NCBI GenBank assembly: GCA_947497315.1
Contig: CANMFX010000001.1
Location: forward strand, 1,330,698 to 1,394,697
Length of the DNA: 64,000 bases
Direction of reading: 5' to 3'
Origin: an uncultured Sphingomonadaceae bacterium
Lineage (GTDB): Bacteria > Pseudomonadota > Alphaproteobacteria > Sphingomonadales > Sphingomonadaceae
The first letter of the stretch is position 1, and every line of letters starts with the position of its first letter. Made by a program: the position numbers and the translations under genes. Below are positions 54,601-61,822 of the stretch, piece after piece. Below the pieces are notes generated by a model. The model saw nothing but the letters and a program-made list of their open reading frames with translations. It was not told the DNA's origin and did not search any database.

Positions 54601-57104
54601 AGGACCAAGTTACAGCAGCCTTTCAACCACCACCTGCCCTGCCGCATTTTGAGCCAGCCAGCGCGCCTATAGAAGAAACCGATATTCCCGAGCTGGTCCG
54701 CCCCGACAACTTGCTGTTCGACAATGGCTTGGGCGGATTTACAACGGATGGAAAAGAATATGTCCTCCATCTGGAACCTGGTCAAACAACGCCTGCCCCA
54801 TGGGTGAATATATTGGCCAATGACGGATTTGGCTGCGTCGTGACGGAGGCTGGTGGCGGATTTACATGGGCCGGCAACAGCGGCGAGAACCGGCTGAGTC
54901 CATGGACCAATGACGCGGTCATGGATGACCCGAGTGAAGTCCTTTATCTGCGCGATGAAGAGACAGCGGAGGTCTGGACGCCCACACCAAGTCCCAATGG
55001 TCGTGAAGCCAGCTGTCAGATCCGGCATGGTGCGGGTTTTAGCGAATGGCGCAAAATATCATTCGGTCTGGAACAGGAATTACGTGTTTTCGTTCCGGTC
55101 GATGATCCGGTAAAAATAATCCGGCTTCGCGTTACCAATCATACGGCACGGCACCGCCGTATCACCGCGACCTATTATGTCGACTGGCTGCTCGGCGCTC
55201 TGCGCAGTATATCCCGGTCCAGCATCTGCTGTTCCTATGACCCCGACCATCACGCGATTATGGCCCGCAACAGCTGGAATCCGGACTTTTCGGGACAGGT
55301 GGCTTTTCTGACGGCCAATTATCCGCCCCATGGCCTAACCACCGATCGCCAGGAATTCCTGGGCCGCGAGGGGGATCTGGCAAAGCCCGCTGGAGTAGGG
55401 CGGTGGGGCCTGGAGGGGCTGGCACCGGCGGGGACCGATCCTTGTGGCGCTTATCAGGTGCATTGCGAACTGGAGCCGGGTGCCAGCCAGGAAGTGGTTT
55501 TCCTGTTGGGGCAAGGCGAAGATGATGCGCAGGCCCGTTCCTTGATTGACCATCGGAAATTACCGGCCCGGGTCGACACTGCAATTGATCAATTGACCGA
55601 CCATTGGGACAACCTGCTCGGCAAAGTGCATGTGCATAGTCCAGATCCGGCATTCGACATCATGATTAACCGATGGCTGCTTTATCAATCCATGGCCTCC
55701 CGGATATTGGCGCGGGCCGGATTTTATCAGGCAAGCGGCGCCATTGGCTTTCGCGATCAGCTGCAGGATGTCATGGCATTTCTTCATAATGATCCGGCCC
55801 GCGCGCGCGCGCATATATTGGACTGTGCAGCCCATCAATTCGAGGAAGGTGATGTGCTGCATTGGTGGCATCCCCCTTCTGATCGCGGCGTACGCACACG
55901 CTTTTCCGATGATCTTCTATGGTTACCTTATGCTATTTGCCACTATGTCGAGGTCACCGGAGACGAAGCTATATTGCAGGAAGAGATTCCCTTTCTGCGC
56001 GCACCTCCACTATCGGCCGAGGAGGAGGATCGCTATTCGAGTTTTGAAAAAACCGAAGCCGGCTACACGCTGATGGATCATTGTGAAAGGGCGCTGGAAC
56101 GTGGCTTTACCCACGGCCGCCACAACCTGCCTCTGATCGGTGCTGGCGACTGGAATGACGGAATGGACCGTATCGGTGACGAGGGAAGGGGAGAAAGCGT
56201 CTGGCTGGCCTGGTTTGTGATCACCATCGCCAACGCCTTTTCCGCTCTGAACCAGCGTATCGGGCAGCTGCGCATGGCCGACGCGTGGGCGCAGCGCGCA
56301 AGGGATTTGTTGCATCATGCGGAGGTAACCGGCTGGGACGGTAGCTGGTATCGGCGGGCTTTTGATGATGACGGCCATCCATGGGGCTCATCGGAAAATA
56401 TGGAGTGCCGGATCGACAGTATCTCCCAATCATGGGCCCTGTTTGCCGGCGCCGATGCCGAGCGTACAAAAGACGCGCTGGACGCTGTCTACCGGGAACT
56501 GGTTGATGACAAGAATCAAATCGCCCGGCTTTTGTGGCCGCCCTTTGACAAAACACCGCGCGACCCCGGTTACATAAAGGCCTATCCGCCTGGAATAAGG
56601 GAAAATGGTGGGCAATATTCCCATGCCGCAACCTGGCTCGGCATGGCTTTTGCGCGATCAAAGGAACCGGGTAAAGCCATGGATATATTCAACATGCTGA
56701 ACCCGATTAAGCGCGTGCCGGATCATGAGCATGCGGAGCGCTATCGGACGGAACCTTATGCGGTTGCCGCTGATATTGCGGGGGGAGATCAGCATGGCGG
56801 CCGCGGCGGTTGGAGCTGGTATACCGGCGCTGCGGCATGGACATGGCGGCTGGGCGTGGAGGAGATATTGGGACTCAAACGCAAAGACGGTGCGCTCCAC
56901 ATCAAGCCCAGTCTGCCAGAGCATTGGCCCGGCTTCTCGGCAACTCTTTGCGGCTCCGAAGGCACTATTGCACTGGTCGTAAAACGGACGGAAGATGACC
57001 ACGATGCCCATCAGATATTTGTCGATGGAATCGCGCAATCGGAAGCGATTGTGGCATTTCCAAAAGATGGTTCCGAAAAACAGGTCGAGGTCCGCATAGC
57101 GTGA
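48609..57104 (+). CDS. ndvB: Cyclic beta-1,2-glucan synthase (NdvB/ChvB type)
   Basis: A 2831-residue inner-membrane enzyme, the normal length for NdvB, that builds, trims and cyclises beta-1,2-glucan. Order: N-terminal cytoplasmic part; membrane segments at ~350-405; GT84 domain with the DAD metal motif (VITVDADTMLPTG, near 560); further membrane segments at ~750-910; glycoamylase-like domain (YQYQAFGVPGLGLRRGL, near 1400); beta-sandwich domains; GH94 phosphorylase-type domain with GDWNDGM near 2510 and YPPGIRENGGQYSHAATW. GTG 48609 is the chosen start; ATG 48681 is possible. It is translationally coupled to pfkB (GTGA overlap). FNR-type control of such a gene is unusual. Confidence 0.95.
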   Translation: MAEITTNEAHADSLGQKPLGTDKVMSGGEGRDLVTMLERAAADLQHHHKIVSSSPDPIPAWQRIDDAKPWLTKVRKTCANAPVEAGKAAEWLLDNDYQVFRAIRQIKRDLPPSFYERLPSLGSVSDDEQQSRFPRVFVLAHGLLRATHLQITLPATIEYIRAYQRKTPLTIAELWAFPTMLRIACLEVLVSSLSAVLREQVKEPFPPTAEANEPYSLDDTERVARSIANLSLIASISWKDFFDRTSSVEHVLSKDPANFYARMDFETRDRYRKAVETISSYAERSEVEIANSVVRCAAAADAEQGKDHVGHWLIGDGRTAFERQLGTKPPLGLRLKRAAYDHAGSIYAVASFCFWIGALAIPTLYLWFIKASILQTIASLLVMLIPASILSISLVQRLATLIVPPQVLPKLDFSDGLQANCSTIVVIPALIAKPAEVQELVQRIETHWLSNNDARLQVALLADLADAQSENMQGDEEITEQLIARIRSLNQKYGKKDVGPFHLLLRARQYNDAEKCWMAWERKRGKLEQFNRLLVDGDDSGFSFHEGNRPALARVRFVITVDADTMLPTGTVARLVGTLAHPLNVARFDLNTGQITSGYSILQPRVEMAPQGVSRTFFTRFYAGDIAIDIYSRAVSNVYQDIFGRGIFVGKGIYDVAAFHRSTDGRIAENSILSHDLLEGSLGRAGLASDITLYEGFPATYREFIKRWHRWVRGDWQLLPWLGRRVREADGQKKRNTLSPLSRWMIIDNLRRSLVAPSLMLMVIVGWLWLPGNPWFWTFLAVFAHAGNIFTDLVSGLAQGRRRGAVRGRFAQLADQSGRWFFAIAHLPFEAMIALHAISVALWRRLISKNHLLQWTTAAHESVRQKNRHSRARIWLHMWAGPTIAIALGLAILFIHPASLLAALPLLILWLIGPEVTMLLNRPRHKAVKPLGSKDRFFLRDLARRTWLYFETFAGPQDGWLPPDNYQGEPHPEIAHRTSPTNIGMMMLSTASAWDFGYLGVEELAARTSNIYSSLDRLETHRGHFLNWYNTVDLQPLEPRYVSVVDSGNFAGCLLAYAALLKETQNAPAIEPQRWAGIDDVMRLLVSALDEMPEDFDDLQSRVALLHANLTTLGADPSKWHRELERICAEEIPAVEQGIVKIATTQNSMSTENLRELYTWLDRLRHQIQTMRDDITQYAPWLARDDVPLNFQDLYQQVIAVLEGGVDETSAKRAVLLIQSEETDEPQDEQWLQSLTEAIETGRMNRERLLERLRNLSLRTAAYANAMEFAPFYDRDRRLFHIGYNVSADRMDTHHYDLLASEARLASYLAIANQDVPLEHWFHLGRPVMRSNGGLALISWNGSMFEYLMPRLLMRSGPQTLLSESEKVAVEMQQSYGRKNRMPWGISESAYAARDPDHRYQYQAFGVPGLGLRRGLAKDMVVAPYASALALQIMPSEAVENLKSLVMRGFSGLYGLLEAVDYTPERLQSAKDVTPVNAYMAHHQGMIMCAIGNSLCDDILVRRFEEDARISSVSLLLHERIPQELPSEVERIESMDQADLRVRVTAAPHIWSPPLQTSSPQALLLGNGSLSSSISTGGGGGLRWRHYSLTRFLPDPVLDAAGQWIYLHDRDDGHIWSATRQPVDARPDQYEVTFHSHMAEFHRRDHDISLRMEALVAAGDDLEIRRITLSNLADHARNLRLTSYAEVVLAPPLDDERHPAFSKLFVHSEHIPEIGGQLFTRRPRNPRDAPPVVLHFIVSEDDGLALAGHETDRRRFIGRSGNLRRPHGASHDLSGTIGFTLDPIMSLQVNCTLEAFARKEFCLVTVVAATREAAMEIAERYATMPSLEWAINDAASLAAQETEQLGLSADQLPVMQALGSLLLYPHTRLRAEPEKLSENRLGQPNLWGMAISGDYPIVMLKTGSLPDSMLQDLIRAHQLWRRHGLEVDLVILQSAASGYIEPVRDDLMALLHEVNGQWLLGRNGGIHLLFADQIGPEQVRLVEAASRVIIEDGQDSLEDQVTAAFQPPPALPHFEPASAPIEETDIPELVRPDNLLFDNGLGGFTTDGKEYVLHLEPGQTTPAPWVNILANDGFGCVVTEAGGGFTWAGNSGENRLSPWTNDAVMDDPSEVLYLRDEETAEVWTPTPSPNGREASCQIRHGAGFSEWRKISFGLEQELRVFVPVDDPVKIIRLRVTNHTARHRRITATYYVDWLLGALRSISRSSICCSYDPDHHAIMARNSWNPDFSGQVAFLTANYPPHGLTTDRQEFLGREGDLAKPAGVGRWGLEGLAPAGTDPCGAYQVHCELEPGASQEVVFLLGQGEDDAQARSLIDHRKLPARVDTAIDQLTDHWDNLLGKVHVHSPDPAFDIMINRWLLYQSMASRILARAGFYQASGAIGFRDQLQDVMAFLHNDPARARAHILDCAAHQFEEGDVLHWWHPPSDRGVRTRFSDDLLWLPYAICHYVEVTGDEAILQEEIPFLRAPPLSAEEEDRYSSFEKTEAGYTLMDHCERALERGFTHGRHNLPLIGAGDWNDGMDRIGDEGRGESVWLAWFVITIANAFSALNQRIGQLRMADAWAQRARDLLHHAEVTGWDGSWYRRAFDDDGHPWGSSENMECRIDSISQSWALFAGADAERTKDALDAVYRELVDDKNQIARLLWPPFDKTPRDPGYIKAYPPGIRENGGQYSHAATWLGMAFARSKEPGKAMDIFNMLNPIKRVPDHEHAERYRTEPYAVAADIAGGDQHGGRGGWSWYTGAAAWTWRLGVEEILGLKRKDGALHIKPSLPEHWPGFSATLCGSEGTIALVVKRTEDDHDAHQIFVDGIAQSEAIVAFPKDGSEKQVEVRIA

Positions 57105-58084
57105 AAACCATTTTGGCCATCTCGCTCAATCCGGCAGTCGACATCTCTTGCGAAGCAGAGAATATCGAACCGACGATAAAGATCAGAACCCACAACCAGG
57201 TGCATCATCCAGGTGGCTGCGGTGTCAATGTTGCCCGAGTGATCGCCAGTCTTGGAGGAAAACCCGACCTCCTCTATCTGGCAGGCGGCGCGACGGGTGC
57301 CCTTCTGAAAGACAGTCTGGATCAATTGCCGATCAACCAACACAGGATTGCCTCTACTGGCGCAACACGCATATCCTATACCGTTCACGAATTGCGGTCC
57401 GCCTTTGAATATCGGTTCATCCCTGAAGGCCCGGCCATGATGGAGGCCGAGCTTGAGCAGGCGCTCGAAATAATTGATGGCCTGGATTTCGACTATATCG
57501 TCACGACCGGCAGCCTGCCCAGAAGTGCGCCAGAAAACAGCTACGCCCGGATCGGACAGATTGCAGCGGGTAAAAACGCGAAACTCATTCTCGACAGCTC
57601 CGGTGAAGCACTGCGGACAACGCTGGAACAAGCCCAAGTCTTCATCGCCAAACCAAGTCTGGAAGAAATGGAGCAGCTGGTCGGCAAACCGCTTGAGCGG
57701 GATCGGGCGGGCGAAGCGGCAATGGAGATCATCAATCGGCGCAAGACAAAGAATATTGTTGTGTCCCTGGGTGCACAAGGTGCCATTCTCGCTCAGGAGT
57801 CAGGTTTGATACACGCGCCAGCACCGGACGTTTCCATAGGCTCGGCCGTCGGTGCAGGAGACAGTTTTGTCGGTGCGATGACTTTCGCCATAGCATCAGG
57901 TGTAGACCTTGAGGAAGCGTTTCACTTTGGCGTGGCCGCCGGGTCTGCCGCCGTTATGACCATGGGCACGCAGCTGTGTCGCGTCAAAGATGTCGTCAGA
58001 TTATATCAAGAAGGAAAAAGCGTGCGAGGAGCCAGCGGCGATGATCGGCTTTCCAATGTCCCGCTTTTCCGGCACGTCTTGTAA
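57101..58084 (+). CDS. PfkB-family hexose-phosphate kinase
   Basis: A 327-residue sugar kinase of the PfkB/1-phosphofructokinase group. The N-terminal NPAVDISCEAENIEP and GGCGVNVARVIASLGG bind the sugar; the C-terminal VGAGDSFVGAM holds the catalytic Asp and anion hole. It most resembles E. coli PfkB (6-phosphofructokinase II) and mycobacterial PfkB of the DosR regulon, but fructose-1-phosphate or tagatose-6-phosphate kinase cannot be excluded. GTG start overlaps the ndvB stop, so it is the last gene of the FNR-box operon. Confidence 0.88.
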   Translation: MKTILAISLNPAVDISCEAENIEPTIKIRTHNQVHHPGGCGVNVARVIASLGGKPDLLYLAGGATGALLKDSLDQLPINQHRIASTGATRISYTVHELRSAFEYRFIPEGPAMMEAELEQALEIIDGLDFDYIVTTGSLPRSAPENSYARIGQIAAGKNAKLILDSSGEALRTTLEQAQVFIAKPSLEEMEQLVGKPLERDRAGEAAMEIINRRKTKNIVVSLGAQGAILAQESGLIHAPAPDVSIGSAVGAGDSFVGAMTFAIASGVDLEEAFHFGVAAGSAAVMTMGTQLCRVKDVVRLYQEGKSVRGASGDDRLSNVPLFRHVL

Positions 58085-58292
58085 AATGCTGGGATTTCAT
58101 CGCCATCGGTAGCCGCAGTCGCTTCGCACAATCACTGGCTTAGGTAGTTTCCACTATGTAGAATCCACGAATGCAGCCTCTGGTCGTTTTGGACTATCCC
58201 AATATCGTTGTCGACGCTCGCGACGCCTTGCAAAGGCCGGCGAAAACAACTGTGCAAGTCCAAATTCAAAACCGGAACTATTGAGAAAAATC

Positions 58293-58721
58293 ATGAGTGC
58301 ACTTGGCTTACCCATATTCGACAAAGCCATTCAGGACGCGAATATCTGGGTCAACGAAATTATGGAAGAGCTCGACTGGGATGACAAACATCGGGCATAT
58401 ATTCTGCTGCGATCGGCCCTGCATGTGCTGCGTGACCGTTTGCAACCCGATGAATGTGCGCATTTGGCCGCGCAGCTACCGACGCTTATCCGCGGTATCT
58501 ATTATGAGGGCTATCGCCCTTCCAAGACATTCGCGAGCATGAGACACAAGGACCAGTTTGTTTTCGCGGTCGAGCAGGCCTTTGGCAACACCCCCAATGA
58601 TAACCCGTCCGAAGCGGTTTCAGCCGCACTCAATGTTATTGCCGATCATGTTTCGGTCGGAGAGATGAATGATATCAAGGCGACCTTGCCGGAGGATATC
58701 CGAACGCTTTGGAGCGATTGA
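58293..58721 (+). CDS. DUF2267 protein
   Basis: A 142-residue soluble helical protein of family DUF2267, function unknown. Family blocks: AYILLRSALHVLRDRLQPDECAHLAAQLPTLIRGIYYEGY and VSVGEMNDIKATLPEDIRTLW. DUF2267 genes are often found in stress or hypoxia-linked clusters, which fits this location, but no activity is known. ATG 58293 is chosen because the upstream TTG at 58281 has no ribosome site. The preceding 208 bases contain GGTAGTTTCC...TATGTAGAATCC, reminiscent of FixJ-type sites. Confidence 0.85.
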   Translation: MSALGLPIFDKAIQDANIWVNEIMEELDWDDKHRAYILLRSALHVLRDRLQPDECAHLAAQLPTLIRGIYYEGYRPSKTFASMRHKDQFVFAVEQAFGNTPNDNPSEAVSAALNVIADHVSVGEMNDIKATLPEDIRTLWSD

Positions 58722-58780
58722 TCTGCCAGTTCGACAAACAGGCTCCGATCTATGAGCAGCCATCCACGCAGGAAAATACA

Positions 58781-59227
58781 ATGAACAAGATACAGCGCGA
58801 AACGATCAATTCCATTCTGGTCGACGTCAATGACATGACCATCGCAACCGTTCGTGAAAACGGGTTTCCGCAAGCAACAACAGTGAGTTTTGTGAATGAT
58901 GATCTCACTATCTATTTCGGAACATCAGCAGATTCGCAAAAAGCCCGAAATATTGCTCGGGACGGAAGAGTATCACTAACGGTTGATCGCCCGTATGAAG
59001 ACTGGGACGGCATCAAAAGTGTTTCGGCGGCCGGCCATGCAACAGTTGTGACCGGCAAAACCGAACAGGAAAAGATCGGGCAGTTAATCTACGCAAAATT
59101 CCCCCAGATTGAGAATCTTACAATGGATGAACAGGCCGAGGTCGCGTTCATTCGGGTCGATCTCGTGATCGTGTCACTTCTGGATTACAGCAAGGGGTTT
59201 GGCCATACCGAACTTGTTGAAGCATAG
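58781..59227 (+). CDS. Pyridoxamine 5'-phosphate oxidase-like flavin protein
   Basis: A 148-residue split-barrel protein of the pyridoxamine-phosphate-oxidase/general stress protein 26-like group, probably binding FMN or F420-like flavin. Visible blocks: MTIATVRENGFPQATTVSFVNDDLTIYFGT, SQKARNIARDGRVSLTVDRP, and AGHATVVTG. Members reduce or bind flavins in stress responses; the specific reaction is unknown. ATG 58781 has AGGA eight bases upstream. It closes the low-oxygen island. Confidence 0.82.
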   Translation: MNKIQRETINSILVDVNDMTIATVRENGFPQATTVSFVNDDLTIYFGTSADSQKARNIARDGRVSLTVDRPYEDWDGIKSVSAAGHATVVTGKTEQEKIGQLIYAKFPQIENLTMDEQAEVAFIRVDLVIVSLLDYSKGFGHTELVEA

Positions 59228-59269
59228 TTCTACACTCTGCGAGGGACCCACTTTACAGTTCCAATGTCT

Positions 59270-59296
59270 AATGTCCGCTTTCGGGATGAAGCGGAC
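59270..59296. repeat. Hairpin repeat copy 3
   Basis: GTCCGCTT (59273-59280) and AAGCGGAC (59289-59296) form a perfect eight-base hairpin with an eight-base loop. Bases 59270-59286 match 24883-24867 (minus strand) exactly over 17 positions. Confidence 0.75.
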
Positions 59297-59369
59297 GCTG
59301 TGTATTTGATGATCCTATTTATGTTAAGTGCGGAACTGGGCCGTAAGTGGACTGCCTGCTTCTAGATTG

Positions 59370-59411
59370 CTGCTATCGAAAACTGCCACTCCGCTAATGA
59401 CCCGATAGCAG
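59370..59411. repeat. Inverted repeat CTGCTATCG / CGATAGCAG
   Basis: Perfect nine-base arms with a 24-base loop, located 73 bases after hairpin copy 3. It may belong to the same degenerate repeat element. No U-run follows. Confidence 0.55.
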
Positions 59412-59753
59412 ACGTTCTAACTGACAATCTCGAATGCTCGCTACGGGCGCAAAAGCGAACGTTAGTTCCGAATAGGTCAAATGAGTAAGGCATAGCTAGA
59501 TAGCAAGAATACGGTCATCCACGGTCATGAGGAATGTCTTTGCCGGACTTCCACAAAGAGCATCTAATTGCTCAGTAGCCGCGTGATTTCTGATCGATGT
59601 AATTCCGCTGTGTGAATTGCAGAAACGATAGAGTTTCGATGCGCAAAATTTAATTTCTGTTGAAATTTCGGCTATTTAGTGTAATTGGGGTTGATAAATT
59701 ACTTTTTTAAACGGGATTTTGAAAATATATTGATCGATACATAGGAATTACTG

Positions 59754-60560
59754 ATGGCTTACATTGCTCGGGCGATAATTATTTTAACAACATCAAGCGC
59801 GCTTACTTTATTGCCATCTGCAGCGATATCGGCAAAAGCTCCTACTGAAGTTAAAGATGTTGTTGGTTCCCGTATTGGTAAAGGCGAAAAACTTTTGCGC
59901 TCACGGGGCTATATCCATATCGATTCTTCAAGGGGCGATGACCAACATTGGTCTTATTGGTGGAACGGCAGGAAAAAGCATTGCATCTCGGCAATAACAA
60001 TCGATGGAACTTTCCGTTCCATCGATAAAACTTCTTCATCAGATTGCGGCCACAAAAATAGCGGTTCGGGCGCTGCTGTTGCAATTGGTGCTGCAGCCTT
60101 AATTGGTGCACTGGCTCTATCTCATAAATCACACCATCATAGCGACGGGAAACACAACTCATCTCATCAATGGGAAGCTGACCATGAGCGTGGATATCGC
60201 GACGGTCTGTATAACCAAGCCTATCACAACTACTCGCGTTCGGATGCATATTCTGAGGGATATGCAGCGGGCGTTCAACAGAGAAACCATAATACTTCCT
60301 ATCGGCCCGGCTATGGCGGCGGCGGGGGCTATGGAGGGCACGTCAATGTCAACAATCTCGTGGGCCAACTTAATGTTGCGGCAACACAGACATTGACCGG
60401 GCGCTACGGCTTCGTTCTGAAAGACAAATATAGTGCAGGCAATGGAGATGGCCATTATTCGATCTATTGGCGCAAGCCATCCAAACAGTGTATTTCTGTC
60501 CACACGCGCAGCGGAACGGTTCGCGATATAAGCTCGATGCGCAAACGGAACTGTCGATAG
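59754..60560 (+). CDS. Secreted or membrane protein with two copies of a Cys-containing domain
   Basis: A 268-residue protein that I do not recognise. Residues 1-~27 are a signal peptide. Two similar ~64-residue domains flank a central segment: domain A (36-98) and domain B (202-267) share a Tyr/Trp-rich WW/YW core, CISxxTxxGTxRxI, and a pair of cysteines 21 residues apart in each (77/98 and 246/267), probably disulfides. The centre has a small-residue hydrophobic segment (106-122), a His-rich stretch, and repeated Tyr/Gly/Asp motifs (ERGYRDGLYNQAYHNY, SEGYAAG). AGGAA precedes the ATG. No function can be given; export is likely. Confidence 0.7.
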   Translation: MAYIARAIIILTTSSALTLLPSAAISAKAPTEVKDVVGSRIGKGEKLLRSRGYIHIDSSRGDDQHWSYWWNGRKKHCISAITIDGTFRSIDKTSSSDCGHKNSGSGAAVAIGAAALIGALALSHKSHHHSDGKHNSSHQWEADHERGYRDGLYNQAYHNYSRSDAYSEGYAAGVQQRNHNTSYRPGYGGGGGYGGHVNVNNLVGQLNVAATQTLTGRYGFVLKDKYSAGNGDGHYSIYWRKPSKQCISVHTRSGTVRDISSMRKRNCR

Positions 60561-60578
60561 AGGCTGGATCGCAATTGA

Positions 60579-60848
60579 GTGAACAAGCTACTCGTCTTTT
60601 GCTTTTGGCTTTTCATGCTGGCTTATGTTGGTGCCGCAGCAATTTTCGTGACCGGCACTCTGGGGCTGTTCGGTCAAAGCAAAGACCCGATTTCTGGCAT
60701 TTTTCTTCTGCCTTTGGGGCTACCCTGGAATTTAACGGCGCGGTTTTTCACGGAGTCTCTGAATCAATGGATAGTCATTTTTGCACCAATAGTTAACATC
60801 GTCATATTGTGGCAGTCAGCGAAACTAACAAGGAAGAAAACCAGTTGA
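60579..60848 (+). CDS. Small membrane protein of unknown function
   Basis: An 89-residue protein with two or three hydrophobic segments (residues ~3-32 and ~63-80) and a short basic tail (KLTRKKTS). It starts at GTG 60579, 18 bases after the previous gene, with no strong ribosome site. Codon usage looks ordinary for the region. No family was recognised. Confidence 0.5.
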   Translation: MNKLLVFCFWLFMLAYVGAAAIFVTGTLGLFGQSKDPISGIFLLPLGLPWNLTARFFTESLNQWIVIFAPIVNIVILWQSAKLTRKKTS

Positions 60849-60917
60849 AGATTTATGACTTTTGAGCGGCTGCAAAATGTAGTTGATAATATAACTTGAA
60901 TTTTGGGGATGATGATC

Positions 60918-61274
60918 ATGTTTGATGCATTGAAATATGGTTTTGCGAATTATTTCAACTTTTCAGGAAAAACGGTTCGATCAACCTTTTGGTATTGGAT
61001 TCTCGCGACTGTAATAATATCAATTTTGCTGCAAATTACCGACTATTTTTTAGTAGCTCCTGCGTTAGGCGTGCCGACTGAAGGCGTTGGTGCATCGCAA
61101 CCCCTGAGTTGGCTTTATTCACTAGCGATATTCATTCCGAGTATTGCAATGGGCATTCGCAGACTGCGCGATGCTGGAAAACCCGGTTGGCTTATTTTGT
61201 TAAGCCTAATCCCACTCGTTGGCACATTGGTGTTGATCTACTTTTTTGTACAACCTTCTGAAGGTAGCGAATGA
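60918..61274 (+). CDS. DUF805 membrane protein
   Basis: A 118-residue inner-membrane protein of family DUF805, function unknown. The hallmarks are FNFSGKTVRSTFWYW at the N-terminus and the IRRLRDAGKPGWLIL motif between membrane segments, with a closing hydrophobic pair. I chose ATG 60918, nine bases after GGGG; three closer in-frame starts overlap the ribosome site. Confidence 0.85.
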   Translation: MFDALKYGFANYFNFSGKTVRSTFWYWILATVIISILLQITDYFLVAPALGVPTEGVGASQPLSWLYSLAIFIPSIAMGIRRLRDAGKPGWLILLSLIPLVGTLVLIYFFVQPSEGSE

Positions 61275-61329
61275 AGTTTCGACTATGAGAAACAATCATC
61301 TGTAAAACTGCAATTTGATCGGACCAACT

Positions 61330-61722
61330 ATGAAATCATATGGAATATGGGCAGCATCGGTTCTCTGTCTTGCCGACTGTGCCTCTGAACCAAGTCAAGA
61401 AGCAACAGTTGATGCAGAGACCTCCGATGCCGTTACTGGTGTTCCATCCGATCTTGATACGAATGCACAAAGCGAAACAGCGGGAGATTTCGATGCTGCG
61501 ACCATGGCTGCAGCCCAAGTTTGCCATGATCATGTTTGGTACAATATCGAGAAATTCAAAGATTTGCCAAATGCTGCTGTTTCTGCTTTTCCTGCATCAG
61601 AAAGTGACGGAACTTATATCATCTACTGGAACGTGAGCTGGGATGACCCAAAGACAAGGGCTGCGGGCAGTTGCACAATTCTTGATGGAGAAGTCATCGG
61701 TTTCGAAGATTATACCGAGTAG
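61330..61722 (+). CDS. Small exported acidic protein, possible lipoprotein
   Basis: A 130-residue protein starting MKSYGIWAASVLCLADC. The hydrophobic N-terminus followed by Cys looks like a lipoprotein signal, but Asp at -1 makes the lipobox (LADC) atypical, so lipidation is doubtful. Residues 20-50 are acidic, Ser/Thr-rich and probably disordered. Two more cysteines (in VCHDHVWY and GSCTILDG) could pair. The C-terminal half (WYNIEKFKDL... TYIIYWNVSWDDP) looks folded. No family recognised. Confidence 0.6.
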   Translation: MKSYGIWAASVLCLADCASEPSQEATVDAETSDAVTGVPSDLDTNAQSETAGDFDAATMAAAQVCHDHVWYNIEKFKDLPNAAVSAFPASESDGTYIIYWNVSWDDPKTRAAGSCTILDGEVIGFEDYTE

Positions 61723-61822
61723 CCATAAGAGGAAGCGCTGATTCATTAACCAAGCAAGGTTCCGAGTCATAAACGAGCAAAACCTAGTGTTTTTGGAAAC
61801 GAGGAGCGAACCGACAAAAGAG

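Larger units (their letters stand above)
59228..59753. other. 526-base non-coding region with inverted repeats
   Basis: No gene is seen. It contains a member of the dispersed hairpin repeat (59270-59296), a second perfect inverted repeat (59370-59411), and an AT-rich last 100 bases that should hold the promoter of the next gene. Confidence 0.6.

Noticed and set aside
58281..58294. TTGAG-N4-ATCAT before DUF2267 as an FNR box
   Set aside because: Two mismatches and it overlaps the start codon, which excludes an activator role.
37736..59227. Interpretation of the island as a nitrogen-fixation or denitrification regulon because of the FixK-like protein
   Set aside because: No nif, nar, nir, nor or high-affinity oxidase genes are present.
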